A DNA stretch of 64,000 nt. It comes from Erinaceus europaeus. Lineage: Eukaryota > Chordata > Mammalia > Eulipotyphla > Erinaceidae. The first letter of the stretch is position 1. The number at the start of each line of letters is the position of its first letter. The notes beneath the pieces were generated by a model. The model ran no database searches. It was not told the origin of the DNA and saw only the letters and a list, made by a program, of their open reading frames with translations. Of the stretch, positions 10,739-22,654 are shown piece after piece. Position numbers and translations under genes: made by a program. The stretch covers positions 56,683,296 through 56,747,295 of the forward strand of contig NC_080164.1 of NCBI RefSeq assembly GCF_950295315.1, written 5' to 3'.

Positions 10739-11094
10739 ATGAACATCCTTTTTTGTGGATTAAATTTCTGTGATGCTGAAATTAACAGAGAAGTGAAATT
10801 CAATCATTTGAAGATTTCCATACTACTACTACCCTATCTTTGGAAATAAAAACCCCATGTATTATGTCATTCTTCAAAATTTAATACTTTCAAATCTCAT
10901 TCATTGATGATGTCATTGCTATTCATTTTAACTCTCAGTCAATGAGCCCATTCTGATTTGCCCAAGAAGTCTTAAAATATCAAACTTTTAAGTATCTGCT
11001 TATTTATAATTTTGTGTGTGTGCTTATAGATCACTCACACATTTTTTTTCATCTTTGCAACATCCACACCACATTTCTATTTTGTCCACTTCCT

Positions 11095-11892
11095 AGACTT
11101 GTGATTGATTAATAGTGGGCTACATTAAGATTACAGTGTATAATAATTACAATTTACACACAGTGTATAGTGTACACCACACCCATAACCCAGGTTTCCT
11201 ATCCTCACTCTCATCTCCCAAAGATAACCATCATAGTTTTCACAAAGCCATAGTTTTTTTTTCTTCAATCTCCTGTGTATCAGTTCCCTAGATTTCACAT
11301 ATGGGTGAAACCATCAGGTAGTTGTCTTTCACCTCTTATTTTGTCAAACATAATTATCACCAGTTCCATCCATCTTGTTCCAAAGGGCACAAAATAATCT
11401 TTTTTGGTTGCAGGGTAGTATTCCATAGGGGAAAATATATATATACATATATACCATAATTTATTTAACTAGTCATTTGTTGATAGACGTTCAAGCTGCT
11501 TCCACTCTTTGGCTATTGTGAATAATGCAGCTATGAAAATAAGGTTGCCTATGTCCCTTTGAATTAGTGTTTGAGTGTCTTTGGATAAATGCCTAAGAGT
11601 GCTATTGCTGGATCATAAAGTAATTCCACTTTTAGTTGTTTAAGGACTCTCCATAAACTTTTGCAAAGGGACTGTACCAGTTTCTATTACCATCCGTAGT
11701 AAAGCAGAACAACCTCTCCAACACCTGTCATTTCCTGTTTTATTGATGTAGGTTATTCTCAACAGATAAGAGATGGAATCTCAGTATAGTTTTAATTTTA
11801 ATTTCTCTAGTGATAAGTTGAGCATGTCTTCATATGTCTGTGGGTCTTGTGTATTTCTTCTTTAGAAAACTGTTTAGTTCTTTGGCCCTTTT
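11095..11892 (-). mobile_element. LINE-1 3' end, antisense, 5' truncated
   Basis: Antisense L1 3' UTR and extreme ORF2 end. Diagnostic pieces are GGTAGTTGTCTTTCACCTC, 'GTAGTATTCCATAGGGG' at about 11424-11440, 'TTTGGCTATTGTGAATAATGC' and 'GCTGGATCATAAAGT'. The same landmarks recur 780 bases to the right, so two L1 3' ends lie head to tail. Confidence 0.85.
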
Positions 11893-12872
11893 TTTCATTT
11901 GTGATTAATAGTAATTTATAAGATTGTAAGACTACAGAGTATAGCTTCATACCACATCTGCCACCAAAGATGTGTATCCCCACTCTCTCACCTCCCAGAG
12001 ATAACCACTATAGTTCTCACAAGTCTTAGAAACAGCTTTTTTAAAATTCATGTATATCAATCTCTATATTCCATATATATATATATTAAACCATCTTGTT
12101 GTTGTTTTTCATCACTTTTCTTATTTGACTAAGAATAATTATCTCCAGTTTCATTAATTTTGCCCCAAAGGACAGAAAATAATCTTTTTTTATTGTAAAG
12201 TAGTATTCCATGGAATATATATACTATAACTTTTTTTAGCCAGTAATCTTTTGATGGGCATTTAGGCTGTTTCCACTCTTTGGCTACTGTGAATAATGTA
12301 ATTATGAATATAGGGATGCATATGTCCCTTTGAATTAGTGTTTGAGTGTCCTTTAGGTAAATACCCAAGGTGGTATTACTGGATCATGAGGTAGTTTCAT
12401 GTTTATTTGTTTAAGGACTCTACATACAGTCTTCCAAAGGGCTGCATCAGTTTGCATTCCCACCAGCAATGTAGAAAAATTGAGCTACCAGTACCCTGAA
12501 GTGGAACATCTATCTCTTCATGTGTCTGTTGGCCATGTGTATCTCCTCTTTAGAAAAACTGTTTAGCTATTTGGACCAATTTTCATTGGGTAATTTTTTT
12601 TTTATTTCTTTTGTAACTCTATACCAATTCTGTATAGTTGTTTGATATCAGTTGCTTGTCTGATGTGTGATGTATAAATATCTTTTCCTATTTACTGGAT
12701 TATCCTTGTTAATTTGCTTTTGATGTGTGGGAGCTTTTTAATTTCATGTAATCTCATGTATTTACTCTTGTTTTCATTCCCCATGCCCACAGAGTTGAGT
12801 CTCCAAATACACCTTTAACTTGATGATCCAGCAGTGTTTCACTGTTGCTTTCTTATTTAAATTTTAAGAGTT

Positions 12873-13157
12873 TGGGAGGCTGGTAGTGGTGCCCCAGGTT
12901 AAGTACACATAGTACTAAATGCAAGGACCTGTGCGAGGATCTGCATTTGAGCCCCCAAAACCCAACTTGCAGGGGGTTGCTTCACAAGTGGTGAATCAGT
13001 TCTGCAAGTATTTATCTTTTTCTCTCCCTCTCTACCTGCCTCTCCCATCTCAATTTCTCTGTATGTGCTATCCTATAAAAATGGAAAAAAATGGCTGCCA
13101 GGAGCAGTCTGGCACTGAGCCTCAGTGATCACCTTGGAGGCAAAATAAAATAAAATA
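12873..13157 (+). mobile_element. Hedgehog SINE-B, sense, nested in L1
   Basis: GCTGGTAGTGGTGCCCCAGG head, CTTCACAAGTGGTGAATC core, 'GGAAAAAAATGGCTGCCAGGAGCAG' end and an (AAAAT)n tail. It is flanked by TTTAAGAGTTT on the left and TTTTAGAGTTT on the right, a near-perfect target duplication in the L1. Confidence 0.92.
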
Positions 13158-13265
13158 ACTTTTAGAGTTTCTGGTCTAATATCAAGATCTTTGATGCATT
13201 TTGATTTGACTTTGGTGTATGATGTTAGATGTCTAGTTTCACTTTTCTACATGTAGCTGTCCATT

Positions 13266-13306
13266 TTTTCCAGAACCATTTGTTGAAGACAAATGGTTCT
13301 GGAAAA
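13266..13306. repeat. Perfect 18-bp inverted repeat, 5-base loop
   Basis: Arms 13266-13283 (TTTTCCAGAACCATTTGT) and 13289-13306 are exact reverse complements around TGAAG. The left arm is normal antisense L1 sequence; the right arm replaces the L1 sequence expected there. Confidence 0.95.
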
Positions 13307-14215
13307 CCCATTGAATTGTTTTGGCCCCTTTGTCATATATTAGGTGGTTGTATCTCTGTGGGCTCATTTTTTGGGCCTTTGATTCTGCTTCATCAACCTA
13401 CATGTCCATTTTTATTCCAGTACCATGCATGCTCTTTTGATTACTATGTAGTATAAACTGAAGTAAGGGAGCATGAGACTTCCATATTTTTCCTTTTTTT
13501 CTCAGAAGTGCTTTCACTATTTGTGAGGTTTTTTTGTGGTTCTACAGAAATCTTTGTATAAGTTGTTCAATTTCTTTGAAAAATAGCTTATGATCTTGAT
13601 AGGGATTGCATTGAAATTGTAGATTGGTTTTGGAATCGCTATTTTTAAAATGTTTATTCATCCAATCTAGAAACAAGGAACCATCTTTCATTTCTGTATG
13701 TTAGTCTCTGTTTCTTTTAACAGTGTCCTGTATTTTTTCTTATAAAGATTTTTTCCCTCCTTTGTGAGATTCACCCCGAGGTATTTTATATTTTTTATTT
13801 TATTGTAAATAGATTTGAGTCTTTTATTCCCCATTCCTCTGACTCCTTGTTTGAATATAGAAATGCCACGCATTTATGTGTATTGATTTTATATCCTGCA
13901 ACATTATTGAATTTATTAATTATTTACACCAGTTTTTTTTTTGGTAGAGTCTTTGGAGTTCTCTAGATATATTATCATGTCATCAGCAAATAGTGAAAGT
14001 TTGATTTCTTTCTTTCCATTGTGTATACTTTTGATATCCCTTTCTTGTCTAATTGAAGTGGTGAAGACCTTGATGTCTATGTTGAATAATAGTGGAGATA
14101 CTGTACTTCCTTTTCTGGCTCACAATTTTAGGGGGAAAGCTTTTAGCTTTTTTTCCATTAAGAGTGGTGCTAGTACCTTGAAACTCCTCTAATTTGGTGA
14201 GATCTTTCCTAACAC

Positions 14216-15644
14216 ATGGGACTACCTAATTGCACTTCAAACATCACATTTTCTAGCATAATTACAGATACTAGATAAAGGCTGGGGCCTAAGGTACAAA
14301 GTACATGTGTACATATATGCACAAGCAAGGGGCAATTATATATCTTAAGTAAAAGTGCTTAATATCCCTCTGAGATTAGACTTAGACATAATAAACCTGG
14401 CATTCTAATAGAATGGGTGAAAGAAAGTATCAGATATTCTCTAATCATATATTTCTCCTACTCCTTACTTAACTTCCCTCGATCACTTTTTCTACTCAAT
14501 TAACTTATACAAAAGGAAGTAAGAAATATTATTCCATCTTTTAAAATATCTTTTGATAGAGAGCATCATTTCTATATCATCATTATTTATAAGCTTCAGA
14601 AGAAACAGTATACAACTATCCAAGAGTTATACAGGCAAAACTTATCTATCTACTGAAGGACAATTATTGTTCCTATGATAATCTTTGTTAGAATCATCAA
14701 ACAAAGTAAATGCAGAAAAACTTGAGGCTAACTCAGACCCCACTAGAATACTTGATCTAACTTGAGGGTAGACATCCATAAACCTAATACTGGTTTAGAT
14801 ATAGCAAAGGACACTCAACACTTTAACAACCAAGAGAAAGCCTAAGCTTGTCAGATAAAGGAATGACAACAAAAGCTGGATAAGGGCAAGAGACTAGTTC
14901 ACTTATTGATGGCCTCTTTGGCCACTATCAAGCCACCCCATTACCTCAGATCCTAGACAGGGAATCCTTTGATTCCCCCATAGATAATATAGTCCTAGGC
15001 CACTGATAGATTCCTCTCTTTACCATCATTGGTCACATCCATAGTGAACATCATTATAAGCCCTTTTGTAGGCTTCTTCAGGAATGTACCTAGCTATAAA
15101 ATAGCAATGGTAGGGACTGCTCCACTCTCTGAAGGAAAGCTGGGTCATCCTGTTATGCCATTCAAGGAAGTATAGCTCTGAAATGAGCACAGCATAGTAT
15201 GTTCCCAGCTGTGATGATGGACTGTAAGCTATCTGACAAGGACTCAGAGGTTGTACATGCTCTTGTGCTAAATATGAATGGATATGTGCCCCAGTTAGAT
15301 CATTGTAGTAAACAGTTAATTACATTTATATATCTTCTTCCGGTTAGCAACTAACTCTCTGCCCTAATCCTGCTTTCTAGTTCTACTCTCAACTCTGACA
15401 CAATCCTCTCAGACAATATTTCTGGTCCACCCTCATGTTAACTATCAAGATCAATAAAATATTACTAAGGCATAGGCTCCTAGGAACATACTTAAAATAC
15501 ACTTCCTAGCTTCCTTCCACTCTAAGGCCCCTAATTTTCATCTGCTGTAGTCCTACTTTATGGTTCCTGTTTATTAAACCTTCTGCCTTGGTAGGTGCCA
15601 TTTGGGTTTCATGAACCTGAGTATTAATTCAGCTTCCTGATTTC
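14216..15644. other. Unclassified 1.43-kb block inside L1
   Basis: Left of it is L1 ORF2 antisense sequence and right of it is L1 ORF1-like antisense sequence, so most of ORF2 is missing and this block lies in its place. I recognise no open frame, SINE or tRNA-like head. It may be an LTR-type or retroposon insertion, or filler at a large L1 deletion. No clear direct repeat was found at its edges. Confidence 0.45.
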
Positions 15645-16329
15645 GATGTTTAAAAAATGTCCAAGGTGTGTAAAATTTTTCCATGATTTCTTTGAATATG
15701 GTGTCTGCTCCTTTCTCCTCTCCTCTTCTTCCTCAGGGATCCTGATAACTCTCACTGTCAAATTTCTAATGGCCAGATTGCATCTGCGACTTTACAAAGA
15801 AGTGCTTCACTTTTCCTAAACCTCTCCTTGTCAACATCTTTAAAATCACTGAAAGTGTCTTCTAGAGCAGATAACTGTCTCCTCAACCCAATTTAGTCTA
15901 CTTTCTACCTGAGTCTGAACTGCATTCAAAGTGTCCTTCATCCTGCTGCTCTATATGTAGGTTTTTTTTCTGTCTTTTAAACTCCTCTCTGAAATGATCT
16001 TTGGGTTTTTTATTTTATTTTTGTATGCCAAGCTTAGTTCCGTGAATTGACTTTATATTGAGTTTTCTAAATTCTATCTCTGTTATTTTTCCACATCTGT
16101 GTGTGTATGGTTTTTTGTAGTTTCTGGCACTGTTATTTGTGTAGTGTTTTTCAGCTTCCACGTTTAGTTTGGATTCTATTGTGCCTGCTGGTGACACTGT
16201 GCTTATAGTGTTGGATTTCTCTGTTTTATATCATGGTAGCAGAGAGAAGATTCTATCATTTGTTGCTGGGCTGGCTTAGTGTCTATGATGTCAATTCAAG
16301 GTCTCCCTGCTGTGTTTCCAGCCTCTGAG

Positions 16330-17240
16330 GGGTAACAACATGGGGGACTAACTTTCTACTGAGTGCACAAAGAACAAGCAGGGTTTATTTCCCTATTCAT
16401 GTTCCAGGACACACAGGCTTATTTCTCAGTCACCTTTTTTTTTTTCATTTTAATCTTGATGATCCTTGTGGGAAGTTTTATATTTTGATACTCCTAAATT
16501 CACAGATTGGGTCCCCAGAGTTTCACCTCCTTTCTTCCTCAGACAGTGTGCTCTCTTCCATAACTACCAAAATGGTACCAGCTACCAGTAACCATGGTGT
16601 CATGTCCTGAGAGTCTCTCCCTTACCCCTTTCCCATCCACTGACTATGTTTGCCTGTACCCATTTGTGGCTAAGTGAGTTTCTGGGAGGAAAAAGTCATA
16701 GTCTTAAATTAGCAAGTTTTCAGGTGATTTGTTTGTTTTATGTTGCTTTAACTAGTTCATCAGAGTAGCAAAGTGCCCCAACTGGTAATCCTATGCCATG
16801 CCACCAGAAGTTGGCTGAGACTTATTTTCATAGCTGGCTGCGGGTATCTGAGCAGGGCTTTAGTTCTTGGCCAGGTTGTTTTCTCTGAAACACTGGTGAG
16901 CAGTGTTTATGGTGAGCAGTATTTATTGCCAGTTCAATATCCTCTTGCTTCTGAGCTTGCAGGTTAAGCAACCAGAAATTCTCCTCCTTCTTTCCTCTGA
17001 CTATGTGCTTCACTACAAGATATTCCTAAAAATAGCTTCTCCAGTCTTGGGAATCTCTCTCATCCTTTTATTTTTTTCCCCATTCACTGACTGTGATTTT
17101 TTGAGTTTTTGAAGAAACCCTGGTGGTATTTTGGTGAGTTTTCTTGTTTTTTTTTTTTTTTTTTTTTTTAATTGTTTCAACTAATTGACCAAGGGAGAAA
17201 TATGAGTATTTGCTACTCTATGGCCATGCCTCCCACATTA
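16330..17240 (-). promoter_or_regulatory. L1 5' UTR with two tandem monomer-like units
   Basis: Two diverged units of about 430-470 bases share the same order of landmarks. The left unit has CCTCCTTTCTTCCTCAGAC (16528-16546), TCCCATCCACTGACTATG (16632-16649), then a TTGCTTTAACTAGTTCATCAG end and CCATGCC near 16800. The right unit has TCCTCCTTCTTTCCTCTGAC (16983-17002), CCCATTCACTGACTGTG, TTGTTTCAACTAATTGACC and CCATGCC near 17228. Tandem 5' UTR monomers act as L1 promoters in rodents; the same role here is inference. Confidence 0.5.
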
Positions 17241-17244
17241 CATT

Positions 17245-17690
17245 TCTTTGAAAATTTTTCTCTCTTTTTACTTTAGAACATACTTTGGGTATCTTTCTAT
17301 GTCAATAGATATCCGTTTACATGGTTACTCTTATTAACTACATAGTAACCCAGTGTTTGACTACAGCTAATGTAATTTAATCAGTCTTCCCAATGCTGTA
17401 TATTTGGGAAATATTTTTGTTCTTTGATTTGTGATATTATATCACATTTCACTATCTCTTAAGCCTTTGTATACTTTAATAAATTCTAGAAGTATAATAG
17501 TTGAATCAGGAAAGATTCAAAATTTTGACTTTTGAGCAGTTTTGTAAAAAATTCTCCAACAGAATTATTATACCAATATGTACTTTCACCAGCTAAATAG
17601 GAGCATTCATTTATCATAATATTTTCCACATTTTTATTTCAAAACAATTTTTTCCTGCAGGCCATGGTGCGTGCTCTCTCTCTTTCTCAA
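17245..17690 (-). mobile_element. Old LINE-1 3' region, antisense
   Basis: Diverged antisense L1M-like sequence: 'CCAATGCTGTATATTTGGG', 'AAGTATAATAGTTGAATCAGG' and 'CCAATATGTACTTTCACCAGC' parallel the usual L1 3' region order of growth and target phrases. Confidence 0.55.
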
Positions 17691-17716
17691 CACACACACA
17701 CACACACACACACACA

Positions 17717-17885
17717 TTGCTCTGTGTCACTTTTCATTTCAAGAAGGACAGTGAGAGGGAGAGGAAGTACAGCACCAGAGTTTCCCTGTTGCCATAGAAC
17801 CTCAGATGTACTTTTGGGTCTCAAACCTTGACCATGGAATGACAAGGAAGATGACCCTGTCAAGTGAGCAATACCTACAATCCTT
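17717..17885 (-). mobile_element. Probable old SINE-D-like element, antisense
   Basis: Begins at a (CA)n run (17690-17716). Contains GAGGGAGAGGAAGTACAGC and a B-box complement-like 'GGGTCTCAAACCTTGACCATGG', then 'CAAGTGAGCAATACC', which resembles the complement of a SINE-D head. Confidence 0.55.
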
Positions 17886-18243
17886 ATCATTTAAAGAAAT
17901 TAGCAATAATTTAGTGAATAAAAATCATTTTTATTGTTTTGCTTTGCATGTTCTTGGACTGTTTTTTTTTTCTCTAGTCATTTGATTTGCCTGATTTTTT
18001 TTTTCTTTAATTCCTGTGGGCAGGATCTTTATTTAAAAAAATTTAATACAAGAAGCTTAATACTGGTATAGTAGTGTGTACTATATGGATTCATACTCAA
18101 TTTCAGTTGGAAGAAAAAAATGAATTTATCTTTTTAATATTGATGATAATTCAGAAGTTATGGAGAAGAATTAAAGACAAGTAAATTTTCATTGGTACTG
18201 ATAATTAATAAAATAAAATAAAATTTGAAAATATGTGAATCAA

Positions 18244-18539
18244 GGGGCCGGGAGGTGATGCACTGGGTTAAATACACATATTACAAAGCACAAAGGCCCA
18301 CAGACGGATCCTGGTTCAAGCCCCCAGCTCCCCATTTGTAGGGAAGTTGCTTCACTAGTGGTGAAGCAAGTCTGTAGGTGTCCATCTGTCTCTCTCCCTC
18401 TCTATCTCCCCTCCTACTCTCAATTTCTCTCTGTCCTATTCAATAAAAAAAGAAAAGAAAAGAAAGTGGCCTCTAAGAGCAATGAATTCGTATCTCCTGC
18501 ATCAAGCCCCAGTGATAACCCTGGAGGCAAAAAAAAAAA
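18244..18539 (+). mobile_element. Hedgehog SINE-B, sense
   Basis: GGGCCGGGAGGTGATGCACT head, GGTTCAAGCCCCC B box, AGTGGTGAAGCAAGTC core, CTCTGTCCTATTC, the GTGATAACCCTGGAGGC end and an A tail. Confidence 0.93.
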
Positions 18540-18926
18540 ATCTGAAAACTCAACTCAGCAAAACACAACCAGGAATTTCCAGAAACTGCCTAGGCCACAG
18601 CCACAAAGTTGCAGATGTTACTAAGATTTCATCCTCAGCTCCCTGGGCAGATGGCCTCACCAGTGTGTCCTGGAATCTCACCTCTCCAGAGCCCTACGTA
18701 GCCCACTAGGGAAAGATAGAAACAGGCTGTGGGTATGGATTGACCTGCCAGTGTCCATGTCCAGTGGATAAACAATAGTAGAAGCTAGACCTTCTACCTT
18801 TTGCACCCCATAGAGAATTTTAGTCCATACTCTCAGAGGGATAAATATTAGGGGAAGATGACCAGAGGGCTCTGAATTCAGACCTGGAGAGAAAAGAGAA
18901 AGAGAGAGAGAGAGAGAAGGAAGGAC

Positions 18927-18987
<61 letters not shown>

Positions 18988-19312
18988 ATAGTAGTAGTAG
19001 TAGTAATAGTAGTAATAGTAGTAGTAGTAGTAATAGTAGTAGTAGTAGTAGTAGTAGTAGTATTTGCTTAGAAAGGAAGAGAAGGTAGGACCGTAGACCA
19101 TAGATTTAAAAAATGGGTATATACATATAAATATAGATGGATATAGAAATAATAGTCAATCTATATCTGTGATCTTGAGAGAACTAATGCAGTTTCCAGC
19201 AGAGGGAATGGGGACACAGAACTCTGGTGGTGGGAAAGATGTGAAATTGTACCCATGTTATCTTATAATTTTGTAAATGAATGTTAAATCACTAAAAAAA
19301 AAAATTTTTAAT
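18540..19312 (+). mobile_element. Family P retroposon, sense, with ACT/AGT expansion
   Basis: Sense-oriented member of the family at 4.0-5.4 kb: CAGTGTGTCCTGGAATC, CCCACTAGGGAAAGATAG, GTATGGATTGACCTGCC, then GGACACAGAACTCTGGTGG, CTTATAATTTTGTAAATG and an A tail. It has about 330 bases not present at the same place in the 4-5.4 kb copy, so at least two subfamilies exist. The A tail at 19294-19306 marks the 3' end. Confidence 0.8.
18929..19063. repeat. (GTA)n trinucleotide array
   Basis: About 135 bases of GTA/TAG triplets with a few AATA-type interruptions, lying inside the family P copy. The all-tyrosine antisense frame is an artefact. Confidence 0.96.
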
Positions 19313-19319
19313 GTGGATC

Positions 19320-19925
19320 AGTAAAACTGAAGCATATTGCTGGTGGTAATACTATGGAAAAGTAATTTGCCATTATCTCATAAGGTGAACATTTGCCTGT
19401 TTTCTATGACCTGGCAATCAAGTCCACTTTTGAAAAATTCTTGCATGTTCATGAATTTTCACAGTTATCCTTTTTAGGCCAGTAAAATCATTATAATAAT
19501 TTACTTGAATATTCATCAGTAAGAAAATGATATGATATATGCTGCTTACAATGTAATACAATGTATGTGAAACATAAATAAGCTTACAAAATAGTAAGAA
19601 AAGCAAACATGACATAATGCCATTTTTTAGTTCTCAAGAGCAATTACAAGAAACTCAAACTTACACACATTTGTAATGTAAATGTACTTTATAAAACAGT
19701 AAAAATTAGACTGTCGATTATGCCCGGAGGAGAAGGTAGAGAGAGGAGAGAGATATGCAACTAATTTCAGATTATCATATTGCTCAAATCTTTTGATTTT
19801 AATTGGAGTTCACATTTATCTATTATATTATTCAGTATAAATTTTTTATGTTATTTGTAAAATTTATGCTTAGAAGATAATAAAGAACAGATTTAATAAA
19901 ACCAAAAGTGGATGCTGATCATAAA
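19320..19925 (+). mobile_element. Old LINE-1 3' region, sense
   Basis: Diverged L1M-like phrases in sense order: 'GACCTGGCAATCAAGTCCAC', 'GAATATTCATCAGTAAG', 'GATATGATATATGCTGC' and 'ACAATGTAATACAATGTATG'. No open frame. Confidence 0.55.
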
Positions 19926-22650
19926 AGGACAACTTCTTAAGACTTCTTAAAGAAAAGCTCTTATCTTTTTGCTTTATTATAGTTTCATAGTTCTTATAGT
20001 TGCTCATTTTATAGCACTTCACTCCTAAAACTATCTTTTCAAGTCATTGGTGAAAATAACGGACAAGTGTTAAAGTACAAGTGTCCAAGGTGGTTTTGTG
20101 TGCTTCTACCTTCCCTTGTGTCCTCTAATGATTCAGAGGAGTGTCACCTGATGGATTGAGGTAATGGGTGGTAATAACTCAGTTGGTCACTGATGCCTTT
20201 CTGGCCAGCCTGACACTGCTCTCAGTCACTCTGCAGAGCAAATGGGTGATTTTTGGAAGTCATAGTGACAGAGTTATTGTTTGTTAAAAAACATTTATAT
20301 TTGCTTCTGTAGGTTTATTTATTTATTTGTTTATTTATTTACCTGCCTTTAATTTCCATTCTGTATTTAGGATACTTTCACGGCAAGGGAGAGGAAAGTT
20401 GTATTTGTGAGGTAGGGAGGAACTTTCCTGAGACGGAAGCTCCTTCATAGCTTGAAGAGTTTTTTTTTGTTGTTGTTACTGTATCTAAAATGGTTAATTC
20501 TTTGAGGGTAAGGGAATATTTTTCTTTTTCTTTTATTTCTTCTACTTTTGTTTTGTTTTGTTTTGTTTTCTTCTTTGTGTACTGACTAGAATATCTGGAG
20601 GTGATTGTTCTCCAAGGCACATTTTCCATTATTTGGACATAGTTTTGATGATGGCATTCAGGTGATGAGCTCTACTGACATGGTGTGTGGAGCTTGGGAT
20701 GCTGCTAACATTCTAATGTGTTCCCCTCAGCAAAATTGTCTGATTGTAAATATCAGTAGTGCTAAGTTGAAAAACCCTGGCTAAGGGCATGGGGCAAACA
20801 TATTGTTTGAAAGGTCTCCTTGTTGGCCATATAGAGACTGCAAAGATGGCAATGGAAGCTACATTTTGACTATGTGGTAGCTGTTGAGAGTACAGCAACT
20901 CCAAGGCAGGTGGAGCAGGGAAGTGTAGTTATTGGAACAACGATCAGTCTAGCTGTGCTTGCATGAAAGCTGAGAGCTATCGTGGCAGAGACCCTGTCCA
21001 AGAAGCAGTCCTATCTTCAGTGCAATTTTTTTTTATAGGTCCATTGATATCTATGAGACTTTTTTTTCTATAATGCCTGAGCAGTCCATCCACACACAGC
21101 TTGTTATATGGAAGATGAGATAACTTATTATCCTGAAAATTCAATAGTTCCTCATAATAGGGTCAGTTAAATACGGAGTGTCTGCTATCATTCAGAATCT
21201 TCTTAATTTCCATTGAAGTTAAATTTAACATTATTTTTTTCACACACTATTTTTCTTCATCTCTCAATTTGGGTGGGTGGGTAATACAGAGGGCATTCAA
21301 ATGGATATCAATTCAACTTGAGATGAGGAGTTTCTGCCCCAATTTCCTTGATGCTTCTGTAACTTCTGATGAGCTCAGTTCATTAGGAGACCATTTCAGA
21401 TGGGTTCTTTGGGGTTCAGTATTTATGTATGACGGTCCTATGATCTACAGAGGGCACTAAAAGAGAAGCAGGACAGAGAGTAGGGAGAGGGAGGTGATAT
21501 TACTTTATATTTCCTGTGGGAACTTTTGATAAAGGGGGGAAGCCTAAGAGGATACTAACCCTTAGACTTAGGTCTTCCCCAATTACAAGTCCCCTCTGCA
21601 CCCTTCTTTTTTTGGATACCCAGTTCTTTTTTCTTTTCTCTTCTTTTATTTTATCTTCTCTTCTCTTCTTTACTTTACTTTTCTTTTTTTTTTTCCTCAA
21701 TGTCCTCTTTGTGAAATAATGATAATAAATTAGCATACATAATATACTACGTATTGCTTCTAGAACTTTTGGTTATTATCAAGTACATAATATACTATGT
21801 GTCCGAGAGAGAATATTTCTGAAGCTTACTGCTAAACTGTAAATATTATATAAAGTTAGGGTTCTACATTTACTTGAGCCTGGCCCACTGCTTACCTTTG
21901 AACAGAATTTTAGCAGGTACCACCTACATCTATAGTCCTCTTCAATACCTATGACTGAACTGCCTTTAAAATCTTAACTTCAAGGCTGCTTTTCTGAATG
22001 CTATATCCTACTTTTTTAGGGACCCCTGTTAACTACTTTCTAGTCCTTAGGGAAATTTCAGTTTAGTGGTACCACTATCTTTTTCACTGTTCATTGCCTT
22101 CCTCAGCCCTGGGTTCTGGTTATTGATGCAAGCACGTGTCATTGTATGTACAGAGCCTTCTTACACTCTCTTTCTCTTGAATTCATCCCAAAGCCAAACC
22201 CACACCCAAATAACTAAATGCAGCTGGACAAATTGTGCAACTGTGCTGACATTACATTTGTAATGACACATTTCATCACCACAATCTTACCACATTCCCT
22301 TTGTGGATTTGCCTATCTTCTCTTCAAGATACCACTTTAGACCTCTCCTTGTAAATGGCAACACTCTTCTTTCCTTTGTGTTGAAAATCTTACTTTGCAT
22401 TTCCCAGAGACAAACAGAAGTAATTAGGTGAGAATTCCTTCCTGTGTGAACAAGAGATGAACCTGCCTCCCTGCATTTGCTTTTGGTCTTCCACTGAGTC
22501 AACTTGACTGCCTCTGACACTATAGAACTTAGCACCATGCTCTAGCTACACTGGTCCCATTCCATTTCTTTGTCATGTCTGGGCCTCTCTACCTCAGGGT
22601 TTTCACATCTACTATTTGCTGATTTCAGGTTCTTTACCTTCTGACTTTTA
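19926..22650. other. Low-copy DNA
   Basis: About 2.7 kb with only a short TTTA run (about 20314-20341) and a TTTTG run (about 20547-20569). No gene or hedgehog SINE is recognised. Confidence 0.45.
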
Positions 22651-22654
22651 AAAA

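Larger units (their letters stand above)
11893..17240 (-). mobile_element. LINE-1, antisense, 3' UTR to 5' UTR, interrupted and defective
   Basis: Moving left to right (element 3' to 5'): 3' UTR with GTAGTATTCCATGGAATATA near 12203, the ORF2 C-terminal region and part of the reverse transcriptase region to about 14215, an unclassified 1.4-kb block, an ORF1-like region from about 15645, and a 5' UTR ending near GGCCATGCCTCCC at 17221-17233. Landmarks are the familiar antisense L1 phrases such as 'CAGTACCATGCATGCTCTTTTGATTAC' and 'TCTAGATATATTATCATGTCATCAGCAAA'. No long open frame survives. ORF2 encodes endonuclease and reverse transcriptase in intact L1; this copy cannot. Confidence 0.85.

Noticed and set aside
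18820..19101. Antisense open frame of mostly tyrosine
   Set aside because: Pure translation of the GTA trinucleotide array.
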